Origin: Serratia entomophila | Lineage (GTDB): Bacteria; Pseudomonadota; Gammaproteobacteria; Enterobacterales; Enterobacteriaceae | Direction: 5' to 3' | NCBI RefSeq assembly: GCF_021462285.1 | Contig: NZ_CP082787.1 | Location: 1,116,001 to 1,180,000 of the forward strand | Length of the DNA stretch: 64,000 nt | In this document: piece by piece, positions 1 to 8,726 of the stretch | Layout: the number at the start of each line of letters is the position of its first letter | Position numbering within the stretch: the first letter of the stretch is position 1 | Made by a program: the position numbers and the translations under genes | The notes under the pieces: model-generated | What the model was told of the DNA's origin: nothing | Seen by the model: the letters and a program-made list of their open reading frames with translations, nothing else | Database searches by the model: none

Positions 1-70
1 AGACAACAAGGCGTTTCTGAACGTTATTGCGCAAATCGATGCCTTCTATGGCCGGGAAGGCAAAAAATGA
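1..70 (+). CDS. gspD: GspD secretin, C-terminal end only (partial)
   Basis: The first 22 codons seen here (frame beginning at base 2) end in ...GREGKK and a TGA whose bases 68-69 are shared with the ATG of gspE (ATGA overlap). Position directly before gspE and the tight coupling are typical of gspD, the outer-membrane secretin of T2SS. Only the extreme C-terminus, the region that pilotins usually contact, is inside the window, so the assignment rests mainly on gene order. Confidence 0.7.
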   Translation, partial: DNKAFLNVIAQIDAFYGREGKK

Positions 71-1563
71 CCCAGAGCCCTGCCGGCCATTTGCTGCCTT
101 TTGCCTGGGCGCGCCAACATGGCGTGCTGGCGGTGACGCAGGCGCAGGGGATCGCGCTGTATTGCCACCGGCAAACGACGCTCGACGCGCTGATGGAGGC
201 CCATCGTTTTCTGCCCGGCGAACCCTTGCCGGTGCGGCTGGAGGCGGAACTGTTCGAACAAAAACTGGTGGCGCACTACCAGCAGGAAACCGGCCATGCG
301 CAAAGGATGATCGAGGATCTGGGCAGCGAGCTGGACTTTTATACCCTGGCGGAAGAGCTGCCGGAGCAGCAGGACCTGTTGGATGAGCAGAACGACGCGC
401 CGATTATTCGCCTGATCAACGCCATGCTGAGTGAGGCGATCAAAGAGCGGGCCTCCGACATTCATATCGAGACCTATGAGAGTGAATTGGCGATCCGCTT
501 TCGCATCGACGGCGCGTTGCGGCGTATTTTGGCGCCGCAGCGCAAGCTTTCCGCCCTGCTGGTTTCCCGCATCAAGGTGATGTCAAAGCTGGATATTGCC
601 GAGAAGCGCGTGCCGCAGGATGGCCGCATGACGCTGAAAGTGGGGGGCCGGGCGATCGACGTGCGGGTGTCGGTGATGCCGGCCAGCCACGGTGAACGGG
701 TGGTGATGCGTTTGCTGGACAAGAGCAGCGTCAGGCTGGATCTGCCCAGCCTGGGCATGACGCCGGATCGCCAGCAGGCGCTGCTGCGCCTGATTCAGCA
801 GCCGCACGGCATTATCCTGGTTACCGGCCCGACCGGCTCAGGCAAAAGCACCACGCTGTACACCCTGCTGAACCAGATCAATGACGAAAACCGCAACATC
901 ATGACCATTGAAGATCCCGTCGAGTATGAGCTGAGCGGCGTTGCGCAGACCCAGGTGAACCCGAAGGTGGACATGACCTTTGCCCGCGGGCTGCGCGCGC
1001 TGCTGCGGCAGGATCCTGACGTGGTGTTGATCGGTGAGATCCGCGACGGCGAAACGGCGCAGATTGCGGTGCAGGCCTCTTTGACCGGGCACCTGGTGTT
1101 GTCCACGCTGCATACCAATACCGCGATTGGCGCCATTACCCGGCTGCGGGATATGGGGGTGGAGCCATTTTTGCTGTCCAGTTCGCTCAGCGGCGTGCTG
1201 GCGCAGCGTCTGGTGCGGCGGCTCTGCCCGCAGTGCCGTGAGCCCTATGCATTATCCGAGCGACAACGGCAGACGTTTGATTGGCCGGCGGAGCAAAGCC
1301 CTACCTGTTGGCGGCCGGTGGGCTGCGACGCCTGCGGCGGCCAGGGATACCGCGGCCGTATCGGCCTGCACGAACTGCTGCTGCTGGATGAGGCCATGCG
1401 TCTGGCGATCCATCGCGGAGACAGCGAAATCGACATCATGCGCCTGGCCGCCTCGCGTTATCAGTCGTTGCGTCAGGATGGTATCGCCAAAATGAGCGCC
1501 GGCGAAACCAGTCTGGAAGAGGTATTGCGGGTCACCCGTGAAGGGGATGGCGATGAAGTGTGA
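67..1563 (+). CDS. gspE: Type II secretion ATPase GspE
   Basis: Cytoplasmic hexameric ATPase that powers pseudopilus assembly. The 498-aa length is normal for the family. The N-terminal domain (about 1-100) docks on GspL. The core carries Walker [10 protein letters not shown] at about residue 254, the Asp box ...MTIEDPVE, a Walker B-like VLIGEIRD and the His box [13 protein letters not shown] zinc-binding C-module has CxxC pairs at about 387/390 and 420/423, as in GspE and PilB. It overlaps gspD by 4 bp and gspF by 11 bp, indicating one translationally coupled operon. Confidence 0.97.
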   Translation: MTQSPAGHLLPFAWARQHGVLAVTQAQGIALYCHRQTTLDALMEAHRFLPGEPLPVRLEAELFEQKLVAHYQQETGHAQRMIEDLGSELDFYTLAEELPEQQDLLDEQNDAPIIRLINAMLSEAIKERASDIHIETYESELAIRFRIDGALRRILAPQRKLSALLVSRIKVMSKLDIAEKRVPQDGRMTLKVGGRAIDVRVSVMPASHGERVVMRLLDKSSVRLDLPSLGMTPDRQQALLRLIQQPHGIILVTGPTGSGKSTTLYTLLNQINDENRNIMTIEDPVEYELSGVAQTQVNPKVDMTFARGLRALLRQDPDVVLIGEIRDGETAQIAVQASLTGHLVLSTLHTNTAIGAITRLRDMGVEPFLLSSSLSGVLAQRLVRRLCPQCREPYALSERQRQTFDWPAEQSPTCWRPVGCDACGGQGYRGRIGLHELLLLDEAMRLAIHRGDSEIDIMRLAASRYQSLRQDGIAKMSAGETSLEEVLRVTREGDGDEV

Positions 1564-2764
1564 TTACCGCGCCTGCGATCGGCAGGGGCGCGCCCAGCGC
1601 GGTTCGCTTGAGGCCGATTCTCTGCGCCATGCCCGCGATATGCTGCGCGAAAAAGGCTGGCGAGTGCTCGAGGTCAGGGGCGCAAAGACGCGCGGCCCCG
1701 GCAGGCTGTATGGATTCAAGCTTGGTACCGGCGTCGGCAGCGGCGATCTGGCGCTGGCCACCCGCCAGCTGGCGACGTTGATGTCCGCCGCGCTGCCGTT
1801 GGAAGAAGCGTTGATGGCGGTGGCGCGGCAGACGGAAAAAAAGGCGCTGCAGGCGGCGTTGGTGCAGGTTCGTCAGCGGATCCTGGAAGGTTTTTCGCTG
1901 GCGCACGCCATGGGTCAGTACCCGCGTATTTTTGAGCGACTGTACTGCGCCATGGTGGCGGCCGGCGAAATCTCCGGCCATTTGGCGCCGGTGCTGGAGC
2001 GGTTGGCCGACTACGTCGAACAGCGCCAACAGATGAAAAACAAAATCACCCAGGCGCTGGTGTATCCGCTGGTGCTGACGGTGGTGGCGATCGGAGTGGT
2101 GACTATCCTGCTCGCGGCGGTGGTGCCCAAGGTGGTGGAGCAGTTCGTGCATATGAAGCAGGCCTTGCCGCTGTCTACTCGGCTGCTGATCGGCGCCAGC
2201 GCCGCCATTCGGCAGTGGGGGCTGGTGGCGCTGGCGCTGGTGCTGACGGGCATGGTGTGTTTTCGCTACGCCCTGCGCGATCCGGCGCGGCGCTGCCGCT
2301 GGCACGCTTTTATTCTGCGGCTGCCGGTGGTCGGCAAGCTGGCCCTCGGCGTCAACACCGCGCGCTATGCCAAAACCCTGAGCATTTTGAATGCCAGCGC
2401 GGTGCCGCTGCTGGAAGCGATGCGCATCAGCGCCAGCGTGCTGGGCAACGATCACGCCCGCCGGCGTCTGCTGGCGGCGATGGAGCGGGTGCGGGAAGGA
2501 GAGGGACTGTCGCCGTCGCTGGAGGGCACGGCGCTTTTTTCACCGATGATGCGCCATATGATCATGTCCGGCGAGCGCAGCGGTGAACTGGACATGATGC
2601 TTGAACGGGCGGCGAATATGCAGCAGGACGCCTTTGCCCGGCACATCGCCCTGGCTCTGGGACTGTTTGAACCTTTATTGGTGATCCTGATGGCCAGCTC
2701 GGTGCTGTTCATCATTCTGGCTATCCTGCAGCCGATATTACAACTCAACAATATGATTGGATAA
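1553..2764 (+). CDS. gspF: Type II secretion inner-membrane platform protein GspF
   Basis: Polytopic inner-membrane protein of the assembly platform, with two repeated cytoplasmic GspF domains. The first repeat ([15 protein letters not shown]) and the second ([18 protein letters not shown]) each precede hydrophobic segments near residues 168-195, 215-240 and 372-398. I chose the ATG at 1553 because a GAAGGGG Shine-Dalgarno sequence ends about 6 bases upstream; in-frame starts at 1538 (GTG) and 1547 (ATG) would add a few residues. The gene overlaps the 3' end of gspE. About 403 aa, the usual size. Confidence 0.95.
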   Translation: MKCDYRACDRQGRAQRGSLEADSLRHARDMLREKGWRVLEVRGAKTRGPGRLYGFKLGTGVGSGDLALATRQLATLMSAALPLEEALMAVARQTEKKALQAALVQVRQRILEGFSLAHAMGQYPRIFERLYCAMVAAGEISGHLAPVLERLADYVEQRQQMKNKITQALVYPLVLTVVAIGVVTILLAAVVPKVVEQFVHMKQALPLSTRLLIGASAAIRQWGLVALALVLTGMVCFRYALRDPARRCRWHAFILRLPVVGKLALGVNTARYAKTLSILNASAVPLLEAMRISASVLGNDHARRRLLAAMERVREGEGLSPSLEGTALFSPMMRHMIMSGERSGELDMMLERAANMQQDAFARHIALALGLFEPLLVILMASSVLFIILAILQPILQLNNMIG

Positions 2765-2769
2765 TCAAT

Positions 2770-3246
2770 ATGTTAATAGATAGCAAAATGCGCAAAGTCA
2801 GGCAGGCGGACCATGAGCGGCAAAAGGGATTTACGCTTTTGGAAATTATGGTGGTGATTGTCATTTTGGGGTTATTGGCCAGTCTGACCATTCCCAGCCT
2901 GATGGGCAACAAAGAGAAAGCGGATAAGCAAAAAGCGGCCAGCGATATTGTCGCCCTGGAAAATGCGCTGGACATGTACCGGCTGGACAATGGCCGCTAC
3001 CCCAGCTCGGAGCAGGGGCTGGCGGCGCTGGTGGCCAAGCCCGAACGCCCGCCGCTGCCGCGAAATTACCCGGAAGACGGCTATATCCGCAGGCTGCCGC
3101 AGGACCCCTGGGGCAATGCGTATCAGCTGCGCAACCCCGGCAAACACGGCAAGCTGGACGTGTTCTCCATCGGCCCGGACGGCCTTGCCGACACCCAGGA
3201 TGACATCGGCAACTGGCTGGACAAGCCGGCGGGGCAGGCAGAGTAG
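2770..3246 (+). CDS. gspG: Major pseudopilin GspG
   Basis: Main subunit of the T2SS pseudopilus. A prepilin leader ends in QKG, followed by FTLLEIMVVIVILGLL with the conserved Glu at mature position 5; GspO would cleave after this Gly and methylate the Phe. The C-terminal segment DGLADTQDD matches the calcium-binding loop of major pseudopilins. The leader from 2770 is rather long (20 residues). An in-frame ATG at 2788 would give a shorter leader; neither has a strong Shine-Dalgarno sequence, so the start is uncertain. It follows gspF by 5 bp. Confidence 0.95.
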   Translation: MLIDSKMRKVRQADHERQKGFTLLEIMVVIVILGLLASLTIPSLMGNKEKADKQKAASDIVALENALDMYRLDNGRYPSSEQGLAALVAKPERPPLPRNYPEDGYIRRLPQDPWGNAYQLRNPGKHGKLDVFSIGPDGLADTQDDIGNWLDKPAGQAE

Positions 3247-3248
3247 CG

Positions 3249-3722
3249 ATGAAGCGTGCGGGCGGCTTTACCCTGCTGGAAATCATGCTGGTGCTGCTGC
3301 TGTTGGGGATCGCCAGCAGTCTGATTATGCTGCGTTTTCCCGCTCCGGGGGGGCAGCTGGCGCAGCAGGGCGAACTGTTGGCCTGGCGGCTGTCCGAGGC
3401 GGCGGAACGGGCCGAGCGTGAAGGGAAAACCTATGGCGTGGCGTTCAGCGACGGCGGCTGGCGCATCGTCGCCGAGGGGGAGCGGCAGGGACGAGACGCC
3501 TCGTCTTTACCGGCCGGGATGGCGTTGCAGCTGGCGCTGGAACGGCAGAACATCGCGCTGGACGCGGCGTGGCCGCCGACGGAACCGCAGGTCTGGCTGT
3601 ATCCGGGCGGTGAAACTTCCGTCTTTACCGTTACCCTGCTGCAGGGTAAATGCCGTTGGCAGCTCTATGCGAGCGGCTTTTTGGCATTCGAGACAACGGC
3701 AGCGCGCTGCGATGAAAGCTGA
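3249..3722 (+). CDS. gspH: Minor pseudopilin GspH
   Basis: Minor pseudopilin of the T2SS tip complex region. It starts MKRAGG followed by FTLLEIMLVLLLLG, a short prepilin leader with Glu5 and one N-terminal hydrophobic helix, then a beta-rich periplasmic domain with ...FSDGGWRIVAEGE typical of GspH. 157 aa. It begins 2 bp after the gspG stop and its 3' end overlaps gspI by 11 bp. Confidence 0.92.
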   Translation: MKRAGGFTLLEIMLVLLLLGIASSLIMLRFPAPGGQLAQQGELLAWRLSEAAERAEREGKTYGVAFSDGGWRIVAEGERQGRDASSLPAGMALQLALERQNIALDAAWPPTEPQVWLYPGGETSVFTVTLLQGKCRWQLYASGFLAFETTAARCDES

Positions 3723-4089
3723 CGATCAACGGCAGCGGGGCATGACCCTGCTGGAAGTGGTGGTCGCCCTGATGATTTTCGCCATTGGCTGCATGGCGGT
3801 GATCAAAACCACCGGCCAACAGGTGCGAAGCCTGGGTGAACTTGAGGCCAGAAACCTCGCCCTGTGGGTGGCGGATAACCAGCTGGCGTTATTGCAACTT
3901 GATGCGGCGCCGCCGGCGCCGGCGTGGCGAGAGGGAACGACGGAGATGGCGGATGAAATCTGGTATTGGCGCTACCGCGGCAGAGAAACCACCGATGCCG
4001 GGCTGTGGGCGATAGAAATAGAAGTTCGGCGCGAGCCGCAGGCGCACAACGCCTTGATCGCACTGCTGGCTTACCGGGAATTGCCGTGA
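3712..4089 (+). CDS. gspI: Minor pseudopilin GspI
   Basis: Minor pseudopilin forming the tip with GspJ and GspK. From the ATG at 3712 the protein reads MKADDQRQRG then MTLLEVVVALMIFAIGCMA, a prepilin signal with Glu5. The family motif ARNLALWVADNQL follows the helix. 125 aa, the normal size. The same open frame extends upstream through gspH, but the prepilin leader and the operon overlap place the start at 3712. Its TGA overlaps the GTG of gspJ. Confidence 0.92.
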   Translation: MKADDQRQRGMTLLEVVVALMIFAIGCMAVIKTTGQQVRSLGELEARNLALWVADNQLALLQLDAAPPAPAWREGTTEMADEIWYWRYRGRETTDAGLWAIEIEVRREPQAHNALIALLAYRELP

Positions 4090-4697
4090 ACAGTCGCCCG
4101 CAGCGCGGGTTTACCCTGGTGGAAATGATGCTGGCGATCGTTATTTTTTCTTTGCTGTCGCTGTTGGCGCTGATGATTTTTCAGGGCGTGTTGAAGAACA
4201 GCGAAATCGTTCAGGGCAAAGCGGCGCAAATGGTTCAGCTGCAGCGGGCGTTGAACGCCGTTGAACGGGACTTTTCCCATGCGCTTGCCCGGGTGCCGGT
4301 CAACCTGGCCGCCCAACCCGGCATACCGGAGTTTGAGGCGCGCCAGGCGGCGGACGGCGCCGGCAACTACCGGGTGATGCTGATCCGACACGGCTGGCAG
4401 AACCCCGGCGGCAGATTGCCGCGCTCGACGCTGGAGCGGGTGGAATACCGGCTGGAACAGGGGCGGCTGACGCGCCTGAGCTACCCCGAGCTGAACGGCC
4501 CGGCCTCTGCGGCGCTCCGGGTGACGCTGCTGGCCGGGGTGCGGCGGTTCCAACTGCGTTTTTATTATCAGGGCGAATGGCTGGCGGCGTGGCGCGCCAG
4601 CACCTGGCTGCCGCAGGCGGTCGAGATCGCCGTTGACAGCGGGGATTTAGGCCCGGTAAGGCGCATTGTTCTGCTGCCGTCGGAGGATAAATCATGA
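4086..4697 (+). CDS. gspJ: Minor pseudopilin GspJ
   Basis: Minor pseudopilin GspJ. The GTG start at 4086 overlaps the gspI stop (GTGA) and gives a leader ending QRG, then FTLVEMMLAIVIFSLLSLLAL with Glu5. The remaining 170 residues include ...LNAVERDFSHA and ...AWRASTWLPQAVEIAVD, regions recognisable in GspJ. 203 aa. It overlaps gspK by 4 bp (ATGA). The frame stays open upstream of 4086, but that part is a shadow of gspI. Confidence 0.92.
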   Translation: MNSRPQRGFTLVEMMLAIVIFSLLSLLALMIFQGVLKNSEIVQGKAAQMVQLQRALNAVERDFSHALARVPVNLAAQPGIPEFEARQAADGAGNYRVMLIRHGWQNPGGRLPRSTLERVEYRLEQGRLTRLSYPELNGPASAALRVTLLAGVRRFQLRFYYQGEWLAAWRASTWLPQAVEIAVDSGDLGPVRRIVLLPSEDKS

Positions 4698-5629
4698 ATA
4701 AACAGCGGGGAATGGCGTTGCTGATGGTGTTGTTAATGATGTCAGTGATGGCGATTATTGCGGTGAATATCAACGGCTACTGGCAGCGGGCGATGACGCG
4801 CGCGCAGTCGCAGCAGGATCAGTTAAGGGCCAAGTGGCTGCTGCTGGGCGGGGAAATCTATGCCAAAAGATGGCTGCAGCGGTCGTTGGATAAACAGCCC
4901 TCGGTGAATTTGGGCCAGGCGTGGGCGCGCGAGGATATCGCCATGCGCACCGAACAGGGCGAGGTCTCGGTGCGCATCATCAACGCCGACGCCTGTTTTA
5001 ATCTGAATGCGCTGGCCGCGGCGTCGCCGGCGGAAGATCGCGGCGACGCCGCGGCGAAAATAGCGCCGGAAAAGCGAATATTCATGTTGTTGCTCAGTAA
5101 TCTGGCGGTTGCCGAACCGCAGGCCGAGGCTATCGCCGAGGCCATTATCACCAAAATAACCGGCCGACGCGGCGTGGCTGAAACCGCTTATCTGTTTGCA
5201 GACGTCAGCGAGCTGCGGGAGATGAACTTCATGAGCCGCGAGCTGTATGCGCGCCTGGCGCCGCTGGTGTGCGCCCGCCCGGATAACCAACTGCAGATCA
5301 ACCTCAACACCGTCACCGCGCAGCAGCTGCCGTTGATCAGAGCGATGTTGCAGAACGCATTGAGCGCTGAGCAGGTGCTGGCGTTAATTGGCGGCCGCCC
5401 TCGGGAGGGTTGGCGTTCGCTGGACTTTTTTACCGCCGATAACTACCCCGAATTGGGCAAACTGCAGGATGACCGGCTGGCCGACAGGCTGGCCATCAGC
5501 GGCAGCCGCTTTACGGCGGAGCTGCGGGTGACGTTGGCCGATGGCCGCTATCGCCTGACCAGCGCATGGCGGCGTGGCGATAGCGGCGTCAGGGTGATTC
5601 GGCGCCAGTTCGGCTGGGGGGAGGGTTAA
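4694..5629 (+). CDS. gspK: Tip pseudopilin GspK
   Basis: Large minor pseudopilin that caps the pseudopilus. The prepilin leader MNKQRG is followed by MALLMVLLMMSVMAIIA. The usual Glu5 is replaced by a hydrophobic residue, as expected for GspK, which has no subunit above it. The large periplasmic part contains INADACFNLNAL and ...LQINLNTVTAQQLPLI, hallmarks of the GspK SAM-like domain. 311 aa. Confidence 0.94.
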   Translation: MNKQRGMALLMVLLMMSVMAIIAVNINGYWQRAMTRAQSQQDQLRAKWLLLGGEIYAKRWLQRSLDKQPSVNLGQAWAREDIAMRTEQGEVSVRIINADACFNLNALAAASPAEDRGDAAAKIAPEKRIFMLLLSNLAVAEPQAEAIAEAIITKITGRRGVAETAYLFADVSELREMNFMSRELYARLAPLVCARPDNQLQINLNTVTAQQLPLIRAMLQNALSAEQVLALIGGRPREGWRSLDFFTADNYPELGKLQDDRLADRLAISGSRFTAELRVTLADGRYRLTSAWRRGDSGVRVIRRQFGWGEG

Positions 5630-5632
5630 ACC

Positions 5633-6763
5633 ATGTCGGACAATATGCTGCTCATCGCCCTGGGGCACGACGCCATGGCCGAGGTGCGCTGGGGTAAGGC
5701 GGGAGAGGCGCATAGCGCCTTCAGCGCCCGGGTGGATCTGAGCGACGGCGGCGAAGAGCTGGCGGTGATGGCGTGCAACAGCAGGGTGGTGGTGCTGGTT
5801 CCGGCGCGGCATGTGGTGCTGCGCGAGGGGGGATTTCAGGGTAAATCCCGCCAGATGACGCCGATGGCGTTGGCCTACCAGCACGAAAGCGAGCTGCTGG
5901 CGGATGTGGAACAGATGCACTGGGTGCTGCTGGGCAAAGAACAACAGCGGTACGGCATCGCCGGGGTTGCGCTGGCGCAGATGGCGGCCTGGTGCGAGCT
6001 GCTGAACGCCTGTGGCCTGCGGGCCGATAAAATGCTGCCGGATGTGCTGGCGCTGCCGTTGCCCGGCAGCTGCAGCGCGCTGCAGGCCGGAGATCGCTGG
6101 CTGATAAGAAGCGGGCCGTGGCGGGGCATGGCGCTGCCGCATGCCTGGGCGGCAACGGCGCCGCCGGTGACGCCGGATCTGTGCCTGCATGCCGACGCCG
6201 ATGTCCCGCCGGGGTGGGAGAACGCCTCTCGCGTTGAGGATCCGTTATGGCTGCTGGCCGACGAAGCCTGGCGCAGCAAGAACAACCTGCTGCAGGGAAA
6301 GTTCAGGCCGGCCGCCAGCTGGCCGCGCTTTATGCCGGGGAAAACCGCCTGCGCGCTGATGCTGGCGAGCTGTTCGCTGCTGGCGTGCGGCCTGTATCAC
6401 CAACTGATGGCCGGGCAATTCGAACGGCAGGCGGCTGCCGTAACCCAGCGCCTGTTGCCGGGGCTGCCGCCGGGCGTTTCCGCCGCCGAGACGGCCAGCA
6501 GGCAGGTCAGGCAAATGCAAAATATCATCAATGAGCCGCAGCTGTTTACGCTGTTGCCTTACGCCAGCGAGGCGCTGTCGCTATGGGAACAGCCTCAACT
6601 GCAGTCGTTAACCTTTGACGGCGCCAAAAACGAACTGACGATCACGCTGTTCAAAGAGCAGGTAACGCTGCCGCCGCCCAGCGAGGACAGCGGCATTCAC
6701 ATTTCGATGACGCAAGGCGCGGCGCCGGATGTGGCGATCCTGAGGGTGGGGGGAGAGCAATGA
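5633..6763 (+). CDS. gspL: Type II secretion platform protein GspL
   Basis: Bitopic inner-membrane protein that recruits GspE. The N-terminal cytoplasmic, actin-like domain (about residues 1-235) precedes one membrane segment at about 240-262 (ACALMLASCSLLACGLYH) and a ferredoxin-like periplasmic domain that pairs with GspM. 376 aa. It starts 3 bp after gspK, and its TGA overlaps the ATG of gspM. Confidence 0.9.
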   Translation: MSDNMLLIALGHDAMAEVRWGKAGEAHSAFSARVDLSDGGEELAVMACNSRVVVLVPARHVVLREGGFQGKSRQMTPMALAYQHESELLADVEQMHWVLLGKEQQRYGIAGVALAQMAAWCELLNACGLRADKMLPDVLALPLPGSCSALQAGDRWLIRSGPWRGMALPHAWAATAPPVTPDLCLHADADVPPGWENASRVEDPLWLLADEAWRSKNNLLQGKFRPAASWPRFMPGKTACALMLASCSLLACGLYHQLMAGQFERQAAAVTQRLLPGLPPGVSAAETASRQVRQMQNIINEPQLFTLLPYASEALSLWEQPQLQSLTFDGAKNELTITLFKEQVTLPPPSEDSGIHISMTQGAAPDVAILRVGGEQ

Positions 6764-7218
6764 AACAGCGTATCGCCGATTTTCGCGTCGATAAACGCCT
6801 GCAGGCGGCGGTTGCCTGGAGCCTGCTGTTGCTGGCGGCGTTCGGCTACTGCCTGTATCAGTTTTATCTGATGAAACAGCATGCGCAGCGCCTGGAGGCG
6901 CTTAATGGGCGGGTGGCAGCCGTCACCCAGCTGCGGGCGCGGCTGCCGCCAACGGCGGCGCCGGCGTCTTTGCTGCAGCAGCGTCTGCGGCAGAGCGCGC
7001 AAGAACGCCAGATCCCTATCGCTCGCCTGTCGGACAGCGAGCAGGGCGTGCAGATAATCTTGCCGGCGCTGCCGTTCGGCCGGCTCATCGCCTGGCTGGC
7101 GGAGCTGCAGCGCGAGCAGGGGATTCGGGTGGTGCGGCTGGCCGTGGAACGGGAGCAGCAGCCGGGCAGGGTCAAGGTGCTCCAGCTGCTGGTTCGGGCG
7201 CAGCCCCCCATTTTATAA
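6760..7218 (+). CDS. gspM: Type II secretion platform protein GspM
   Basis: Small bitopic protein: a short cytoplasmic N-terminus, one membrane segment at about 16-36 (VAWSLLLLAAFGYCLYQFY), then a coiled and ferredoxin-like periplasmic domain (EQGVQIILPALPFGRLIAWLAELQREQGIRV is split across its second half). It partners GspL. 152 aa. The start overlaps gspL. No gspN follows: 31 bp later the prepilin peptidase gene begins. Confidence 0.9.
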   Translation: MKQRIADFRVDKRLQAAVAWSLLLLAAFGYCLYQFYLMKQHAQRLEALNGRVAAVTQLRARLPPTAAPASLLQQRLRQSAQERQIPIARLSDSEQGVQIILPALPFGRLIAWLAELQREQGIRVVRLAVEREQQPGRVKVLQLLVRAQPPIL

Positions 7219-7249
7219 TCATTTACCTTTTATACCCTCAGAGGCAGAT

Positions 7250-8080
7250 ATGTTAACCGCTATTGAAAATATGGCCGATGAGCGCTGGCTGTTATTTAGC
7301 GCCGCGCTGAGCCTGTGCGTCGGCAGCTTTATTAATGTGCTGATTTATCGCTTGCCGAAAATGCTCGATGGCGATGCCGAGGCCGGTAATAACCCAGTCC
7401 GGCTTGCGTCATTTAATTTATTTTTCCCGGCCTCGCGTTGTCCGCACTGTTCGGAAAATATAAAGCCCTATGACAATATTCCATTGGTCAGCTGGGTGGT
7501 ACTGCGCGGACGATGCCGCTATTGCCGGCAGAATATTTCGCTGCGCTATCCATTGATTGAAATGGCGGTGCTGTTGGCGGGGGTGGCGACGGCGGCTTTT
7601 ATCGGCATGGGTATCGACTGGTTATTTATGGTGGCGTTATTTTCGTTATTGCTGGCGTTAACGGCGATCGATATGGAACGGCAGCTGCTGCCCGATTGCC
7701 TGACGCTGTCATTGCTCTGGGTCGGGTTGCTGTGGCACGGCATTGCGCATCCGCAGTTTCTGCCGGCGGCGGTGATGGGCGCGATTGCCGGCTACCTGAG
7801 CCTGTGGCTGCTTTATTGGGGATTCAGGCTGTTGACCGGGCGCGAAGGGCTGGGATATGGCGACTTCAAGCTGCTGGCCGCCCTGGGGGCATGGACGGGT
7901 TATGAAACCCTGCCGCATATTTTGCTGATTGGCTCGTCCTGCAGCCTGACCTGGCTGGCGCTGCAGCGCGTGATGGGTGGCCGCAGCTGGTCACAGCCCT
8001 TGCCTTTTGGGCCCGGGCTGGCGTTGGCCGGCGCAGCGATGGCGGCCTACCTGTGGATGATCCCGCCGCTGGTCGGTTAA
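7250..8080 (+). CDS. gspO: Prepilin peptidase / N-methyltransferase GspO
   Basis: Bifunctional aspartyl peptidase of the GspO/PilD family that cleaves and N-methylates the pseudopilins encoded upstream. The N-terminal methyltransferase domain has the zinc tetracysteine CPHC...CRYC near residues 64-92. The two catalytic aspartates lie in AIDMERQLLPD and GYGDFK, the family signature. Multiple hydrophobic segments. 276 aa. Local AT content rises around its 5' end (7220-7460), unlike the rest of the operon. It converges with the pilotin gene, sharing 4 bp. Confidence 0.96.
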   Translation: MLTAIENMADERWLLFSAALSLCVGSFINVLIYRLPKMLDGDAEAGNNPVRLASFNLFFPASRCPHCSENIKPYDNIPLVSWVVLRGRCRYCRQNISLRYPLIEMAVLLAGVATAAFIGMGIDWLFMVALFSLLLALTAIDMERQLLPDCLTLSLLWVGLLWHGIAHPQFLPAAVMGAIAGYLSLWLLYWGFRLLTGREGLGYGDFKLLAALGAWTGYETLPHILLIGSSCSLTWLALQRVMGGRSWSQPLPFGPGLALAGAAMAAYLWMIPPLVG

Positions 8081-8448
8081 CGCGTTTGGGCGAGGAATTG
8101 CGCCAGCGATTGATTGAGGCTGCTGCATTTTTCGCTTAGCGGGGTTGCGTCTGCATTCAGCCGTTCGAATACCCCGTTGGCCGCTTCGGAGAGCCGTGAG
8201 CGATCGATTGCCCGGCTCGGCCACCCCTTTTTGTCCGCCGCGCTTAATGCCGCCCCGGCTAATTTATCGTCTGCGGGAATATCGGCGCGGTTGCACTTCA
8301 CCCTGAGAAACTGCGCGGCGCCGACCAGCGATGACAGCTGCGCCAGCTGATGGTCGATCGCCGGCGGCGCCGTTTTATTTCCTGCGGTCTGCTGACAGCC
8401 GGATAACAACGCGGCGGATAGACACCATGCGGAAAGGTTTTTTAACAT
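8077..8448 (-). CDS. gspS: T2SS pilotin lipoprotein, PulS/OutS type
   Basis: Small outer-membrane lipoprotein that guides the GspD secretin to the outer membrane. From the ATG at 8448 the protein starts MLKNLSAWCLSAALLSGC, a lipoprotein signal with lipobox LSGC. The mature part (helical, about 100 aa) has two cysteines, in VKCNRADIP and SEKCSSLNQ, placed as in PulS/OutS pilotins. 123 aa. An upstream start at 8514 would spoil the signal peptide. Tail-to-tail with gspO. Confidence 0.87.
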   Translation of the reverse strand: MLKNLSAWCLSAALLSGCQQTAGNKTAPPAIDHQLAQLSSLVGAAQFLRVKCNRADIPADDKLAGAALSAADKKGWPSRAIDRSRLSEAANGVFERLNADATPLSEKCSSLNQSLAQFLAQTR

Positions 8449-8726
8449 TATTGGCTTCTTATTGAAGAGGTGTTTATTATTAAGCATTCTAACCCCGGCT
8501 AAATAACCTTTCAATATGCGGAGCGCTTTTTAAGCGTTATTTAAAACCTTTAAGATAGCGATGGCCATTAGTCTTCATTAACTTAATGCAACCTAAGTGT
8601 CGGGGCTATTTTTCTTCAGGGTATTATTTCAGGGCGGAATTTCCGCATTTCTTAGAACAGTAAATGATTCGGCTGGGAATTATTTGGTTCTCTCGGTTGA
8701 AACCAAGAAATTAAACTGGAGTAATA

